The notes under the pieces were generated by a model. It had not been told where the DNA came from, did not search any database, and saw only the letters and a list, made by a program, of their open reading frames with translations. A DNA stretch of 7,987 nucleotides from Candidatus Aenigmatarchaeota archaeon (GTDB lineage: Archaea > Aenigmatarchaeota > Aenigmatarchaeia > QMZP01): the NCBI GenBank assembly GCA_016202725.1, contig JACQOD010000060.1:1-7987 (forward strand). Reading direction: 5' to 3'. The position numbers and the translations under genes are program-made. This document shows positions 5,824-7,987 of this stretch, in pieces (position 1 is the first letter of the stretch; every line of letters begins with the position of its first letter).

Positions 5824-6417
5824 TTAAAAAGGCCGTTCGCTTCCCTCCCGGGGGGCGGCGTCCTGATAGTGGGCGGCCTTCTGCCGGAGGGCATGGATGT
5901 CCATCTCGAAGTGCTGGTGGGCGATCTGGAGGCCGTTGACCGGGAGGCGCGCCTCGCCCAGGTCCCTGCAGCCGAGGCGGCGGTAGACGTCCAGGATGCG
6001 GGAATCCCGGAGGGCGAACCCCTCGAGCGTGTGGATGCCCTCCCCCGGGGCCTGGGTGGCGGCTTCCACCAGCATGCGCGTGAAGACGCGGCTGCCGTGC
6101 AGTTCGGGCCGGACGAAGGCGCAGATGATCTCCCCGTAGCCCCCTGATCCGGACACGAAGCCGCCGACGCCGTGGACCTGGTCAGCCTCGGCCTCCACGA
6201 CAAGGGTCCCGTCCAGGGCCCGGGCCAGGACGTCGTCGGGCACATGGGCGCGGAGGGCGTCCACCTCCCTGGGGGAGTAGACCGGCGCACCATCCGCCTG
6301 CACGTCATAGAGGCGGCGGAGGTTGGCGTCGATCAGCGACCGGATCCCGGGCTCGTAGGCGGCCAGGCGGTTGGCGCCCAGGACGAGTTCGCCTTTCCGG
6401 TACCGGGAGAGGGGCAT
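5824..6417 (-). CDS. GNAT family N-acetyltransferase
   Basis: 197 aa from ATG 6417 to TAA at 5826-5824. The GNAT fold is readable: strands beta2-beta3 (GTLVVEAEADQVHGVGGFVSG, about 70-90 in part), beta4 and the acetyl-CoA loop region (GEIICAFVRPELHGSRVFTRML, about 95-116), and the late helix-strand SRILDVYRRLGCRDLG (about 143-158), which corresponds to the usual 'FYxKLGF' element. The pyrophosphate loop, normally R/Q-x-x-G-x-G/A, is here ELHGSRVF: the first Gly is kept, the second is replaced. Family members transfer acetyl groups from acetyl-CoA to small molecules or protein amines; the substrate is unknown. The gene lies immediately upstream of vapBC on the same strand and may share its transcript. 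The N-terminal 45 residues precede the canonical domain. Confidence 0.82.
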   Translation of the reverse strand: MPLSRYRKGELVLGANRLAAYEPGIRSLIDANLRRLYDVQADGAPVYSPREVDALRAHVPDDVLARALDGTLVVEAEADQVHGVGGFVSGSGGYGEIICAFVRPELHGSRVFTRMLVEAATQAPGEGIHTLEGFALRDSRILDVYRRLGCRDLGEARLPVNGLQIAHQHFEMDIHALRQKAAHYQDAAPREGSERPF

Positions 6418-6440
6418 ATCGTTCCCTGTAGGGCATGCAG

Positions 6441-6450
6441 CTTCTTAAGC
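6441..6450 (-). promoter_or_regulatory. Weak TATA-like box upstream of the acetyltransferase
   Basis: GCTTAAGAAG on the minus strand lies about 28 nt before ATG 6417. The match to box A is weak. A purine stretch, AGGGA, about 6 nt before the ATG could instead serve as a ribosome binding site. Confidence 0.3.
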
Positions 6451-6906
6451 GCTCCTTCGCGCGCGCAGCAGCTGGAGACGGTCCCATCCAGAGCGGGCGC
6501 ATAGATTGTCCATTAGCGTGCAGCAGAGGTTGATTCAGATGTCCGGGATGCTGAAATTGCTGTGTGGCGCGTTGTGCACCTCCGGGGCTCCCGTCTGTGC
6601 ATTGGGGCAGCAGAAGTCCATGCCCCAGGAAGCGAAGCGCGCCCTCCCTCGGCGCAGGGGCGGGATAGACCTGATGGGGGATGTTAAGAGCCTATCCCGA
6701 AACCCCTCCTGCGCGATGGGCCGCGGCGTGCAGGCATCCGCCCGCCGGATGGCGGCCGTGCGGAACCGGCAGCTTGGGCAGGGGCCGGCTTGCCAGCTCC
6801 TTCCAACCCCCGCACTGACGGAAGTCGTCCGGTGCGCAAGGCGTTTTGGGACGGGCTCTAAATGAAGGAAAACGACTTTCGTGGCGGCATTGTTGATGGC
6901 GTGCAT
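6451..6906. other. Intergenic stretch with inverted repeats, no recognised gene
   Basis: No frame here resembles a known protein family. Inverted repeats by eye: TGGGGCA (6603-6609) with TGCCCCA (6621-6627); CGGGATAG (6661-6668) with CTATCCCG (6692-6699) around 23 nt; and a nested pair GGCCGC...GCGGCC with inner CATCCG...CGGATG near 6720-6765. These could be pieces of a structured RNA or decayed sequence. I see no tRNA, SRP RNA or C/D box signature. Confidence 0.3.
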
Positions 6907-7004
6907 GCGTTTAGCTGCACAAGGCATGCCATCGGTTTCCAAAAAGAAAGGAACAATGGAATCAGCAGCAAGAGAACCTGCGACGCGCAATGAGCTACAA
7001 ACAC
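6907..7004 (-). repeat. Dispersed intergenic repeat, copy 4 (reverse orientation)
   Basis: The most diverged full copy, 98 bp. On the minus strand the core (6985 to 6913) keeps CGCAGG, CTCTTGCTGCTGATT, CATTGTTCC, GGAAACCGAT, GCATGC and GTGCAGCT. The inner TTCC/GGAA hairpin is kept while its loop is wholly changed (T-rich here, C/G-rich in copies 2 and 3). The outer arms pair as GCGTTTAGCT (6907-6916) with AGCTACAAACAC (6993-7004), with a 2-nt bulge and one mismatch. It lies about 80 bp upstream of the promoter of the beta-helix gene. Confidence 0.78.
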
Positions 7005-7017
7005 ACGATTGCGGCAT

Positions 7018-7058
7018 ACCCCCCTCGGGCGGGGGGTCTGCAGGAAAATCCGCTGCAG
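7018..7058. other. Two adjacent hairpins upstream of the beta-helix gene promoter
   Basis: ACCCCCC (7018-7024) pairs perfectly with GGGGGGT (7031-7037) around a 6-nt loop. It is followed at once by a CTGCAG pair (7038-7043 and 7053-7058). There is no T-tract on either side, so a terminator is not supported. Candidate protein-binding or insulating structures. Confidence 0.35.
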
Positions 7059-7083
7059 TTGAAAACCCAGAAAACAAAGCGCG

Positions 7084-7092
7084 TTTATAAAT
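7084..7092 (+). promoter_or_regulatory. TATA box of the beta-helix surface gene
   Basis: TTTATAAAT closely matches the archaeal box A. Transcription would start near 7110-7114, giving a leader of about 10 nt to ATG 7122 or about 35 nt to TTG 7148. Confidence 0.6.
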
Positions 7093-7121
7093 CTGATCTC
7101 TAAAATCCCAAAGGGTAGCTC

Positions 7122-7151
7122 ATGGTTTGGCAGACTCGGGTGGTTATTTGA
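7122..7151 (+). other. Nine-codon ORF overlapping the start of the beta-helix gene
   Basis: ATG 7122 opens the peptide MVWQTRVVI and stops at TGA 7149-7151, which overlaps the TTG start (7148-7150) of the next gene as TTGA. It may be a coupled leader peptide. Alternatively, it is the true N-terminus of the downstream protein, separated by a one-base indel near the TTT run at 7147-7149. Confidence 0.35.
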
Positions 7152-7987
7152 GTCCGGGGAAGGTCGTTGGGATCAGCACGGTTGCAGTCCTGGTTGTGCT
7201 TGCATCTCTCATACTGGTCCAGGGTGCCCCACCGACATCGCAAAGTAGTGCAGATGCCACCCTCTCCCCGGATCTCTCAACGCCAAAACCCACCCTAGGC
7301 GGCTCACCTCCAGATCCTCCATCCGGATGCACAGACAATGACGGAGACGGGTTTTATGGCAACTGCTCGGTCTTCCCTGACTGCGATGACAATAACTCCT
7401 CTTTGATCGGGGTAAAGGACGACACCTACATTAACCAGGACGTCTTCATTTGCCCGGGAGAGTACGTTGTTGAAGACGTCAGTGGGGACGGAGTATTGGT
7501 GTTTAATGCCACCGGTGTTGCGCTGGACTGCCAGAGTGCTCCCATAAGCGGGACGGACTCGGGGTACGGTATCTATTCCAATGACTATGACCAGATCGCA
7601 GTCAAGAACTGCAACATCCGAGACTACCGATATGGCCTCTCCTTCTGGTATGTGGACAAATCCTCAATAGAAAACGCCACCTTCGCCTCGAATGGCTACG
7701 GCCTCTATCTGCAGTCCTCCCACAACAACACCCTCTCCCGAATCACCTCCGCCCAGAACTACAACTCCGGCCTCTACCTCTCCTCCTCCCGCAACAACAC
7801 CCTCTCCTCCCTCAACGCCAGCCAGAACTCCAACTACGGCATCTACCTCTCCTCCTCCGACTCCAACACCCTCTCCTCCCTCAACGCCAGTCAGAACTCC
7901 TACTACGGAGTCTACCTCTACTACTCCCGATCCAACACCAACCAGTCCAGCACCTTCAACAACACCGCCTCCGCGTCGGCCTATGAC
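7148..7987 (+). CDS. Secreted parallel beta-helix (NosD-like) protein, 3' partial
   Basis: The open frame starts after TGA 7094-7096 and runs off the window (280 codons from TTG 7148). No in-frame ATG lies before the hydrophobic signal segment, so TTG 7148 is chosen: GGTGGT lies 3 nt upstream and the product begins MSPGKVVG followed by a hydrophobic stretch (about 9-24). TTG 7127 is an alternative. A Pro/Ser/Thr-rich linker follows (27-58), then a MopE/thrombospondin-3-like Asp-rich metal-binding motif, CTDNDGDGFYGNC...DCDDNN (61-83), probably binding Ca2+. From about 95 onward the chain reads as a right-handed beta-helix of PbH1 type. It includes three 23-residue repeats (194-262, NTLSSLNASQNSxYGIYLSS) rich in Asn-x-Ser/Thr sequons. 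NosD-like domains occur in many archaeal surface proteins. The ligand and any C-terminal anchor are outside view. Confidence 0.8.
   Translation, partial: MSPGKVVGISTVAVLVVLASLILVQGAPPTSQSSADATLSPDLSTPKPTLGGSPPDPPSGCTDNDGDGFYGNCSVFPDCDDNNSSLIGVKDDTYINQDVFICPGEYVVEDVSGDGVLVFNATGVALDCQSAPISGTDSGYGIYSNDYDQIAVKNCNIRDYRYGLSFWYVDKSSIENATFASNGYGLYLQSSHNNTLSRITSAQNYNSGLYLSSSRNNTLSSLNASQNSNYGIYLSSSDSNTLSSLNASQNSYYGVYLYYSRSNTNQSSTFNNTASASAYD
7727..7933 (+). repeat. Three tandem 69-bp repeats in the beta-helix gene
   Basis: Units at 7727-7795, 7796-7864 and 7865-7933 each encode one 23-residue coil. The DNA is strongly similar (AACACCCTCTCC starts each unit) and pyrimidine-rich on the plus strand because nearly all codons end in C. 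The array probably continues past the window end. Confidence 0.9.

Noticed and set aside
5814..6308. 164-codon minus-strand frame overlapping the acetyltransferase
   Set aside because: It is a frame-shifted shadow rich in Arg, Ser, Pro and Thr. The 197-aa frame shows clear GNAT motifs.
3046..7004. CRISPR array made of the four repeat copies
   Set aside because: The copies are 100 bp, irregularly spaced by hundreds of bases to about 2 kb, in both orientations, with genes between them. There are no regular spacers and no cas genes.
6535..7077. 180-codon open frame on the minus strand
   Set aside because: The product is low-complexity Pro/Arg/Ser-rich with no family resemblance. It runs through repeat copy 4 and through the hairpins, and GC-rich DNA often yields such frames.

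Overview
The window looks like a GC-rich archaeal chromosome segment, most likely from a DPANN-type archaeon; the phylum cannot be fixed from this sequence. Evidence for Archaea: an archaeal-type RNase P RNA, TATA-like boxes about 25 nt upstream of several starts (leaderless or short-leader transcripts), a VapBC pair, and secreted proteins of a style common in DPANN genomes (Ig-like arrays, a CGDxxC motif plus thrombospondin-type Cys repeat, a beta-helix protein).

Layout. (1) 1-3029 (+): the 3' part of a very large surface protein made of tandem Ig-like domains, two SbsA-like domains and a C-terminal 'GWNFISF' module. (2) 3030-3321: intergenic, with a truncated copy of a dispersed repeat and a nested hairpin. 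(3) 3322-4248 (+): a 308-aa membrane-anchored surface protein. (4) 4249-5173: non-coding, holding repeat copy 2, the RNase P RNA (about 4399-4780), a hairpin-rich stretch and repeat copy 3. (5) 5174-6417 (-): a GNAT acetyltransferase followed by a vapB-vapC toxin-antitoxin pair, probably co-transcribed. (6) 6418-7147: no convincing gene; several inverted repeats and repeat copy 4 in reverse orientation. (7) 7148-7987 (+): the start of a secreted parallel beta-helix (NosD-like) protein that runs off the window.

The most unusual feature is a dispersed intergenic element of about 100 bp in four copies (about 3049-3109, 4267-4370, 5010-5109, and 6907-7004 on the minus strand). The core is strongly conserved. 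Each of the three full copies is bounded by an inverted repeat whose sequence differs between copies while pairing is largely kept. This suggests a MITE/REP-like element or a conserved structured RNA. One copy ends a single base before the TATA box of the RNase P RNA gene.

Functionally the window is mostly cell surface (three secreted or anchored proteins), with one housekeeping RNA and one small toxin-antitoxin/acetyltransferase cluster. The surface genes carry internal DNA repeats with patches of near-identity, a sign of ongoing recombination or gene conversion.
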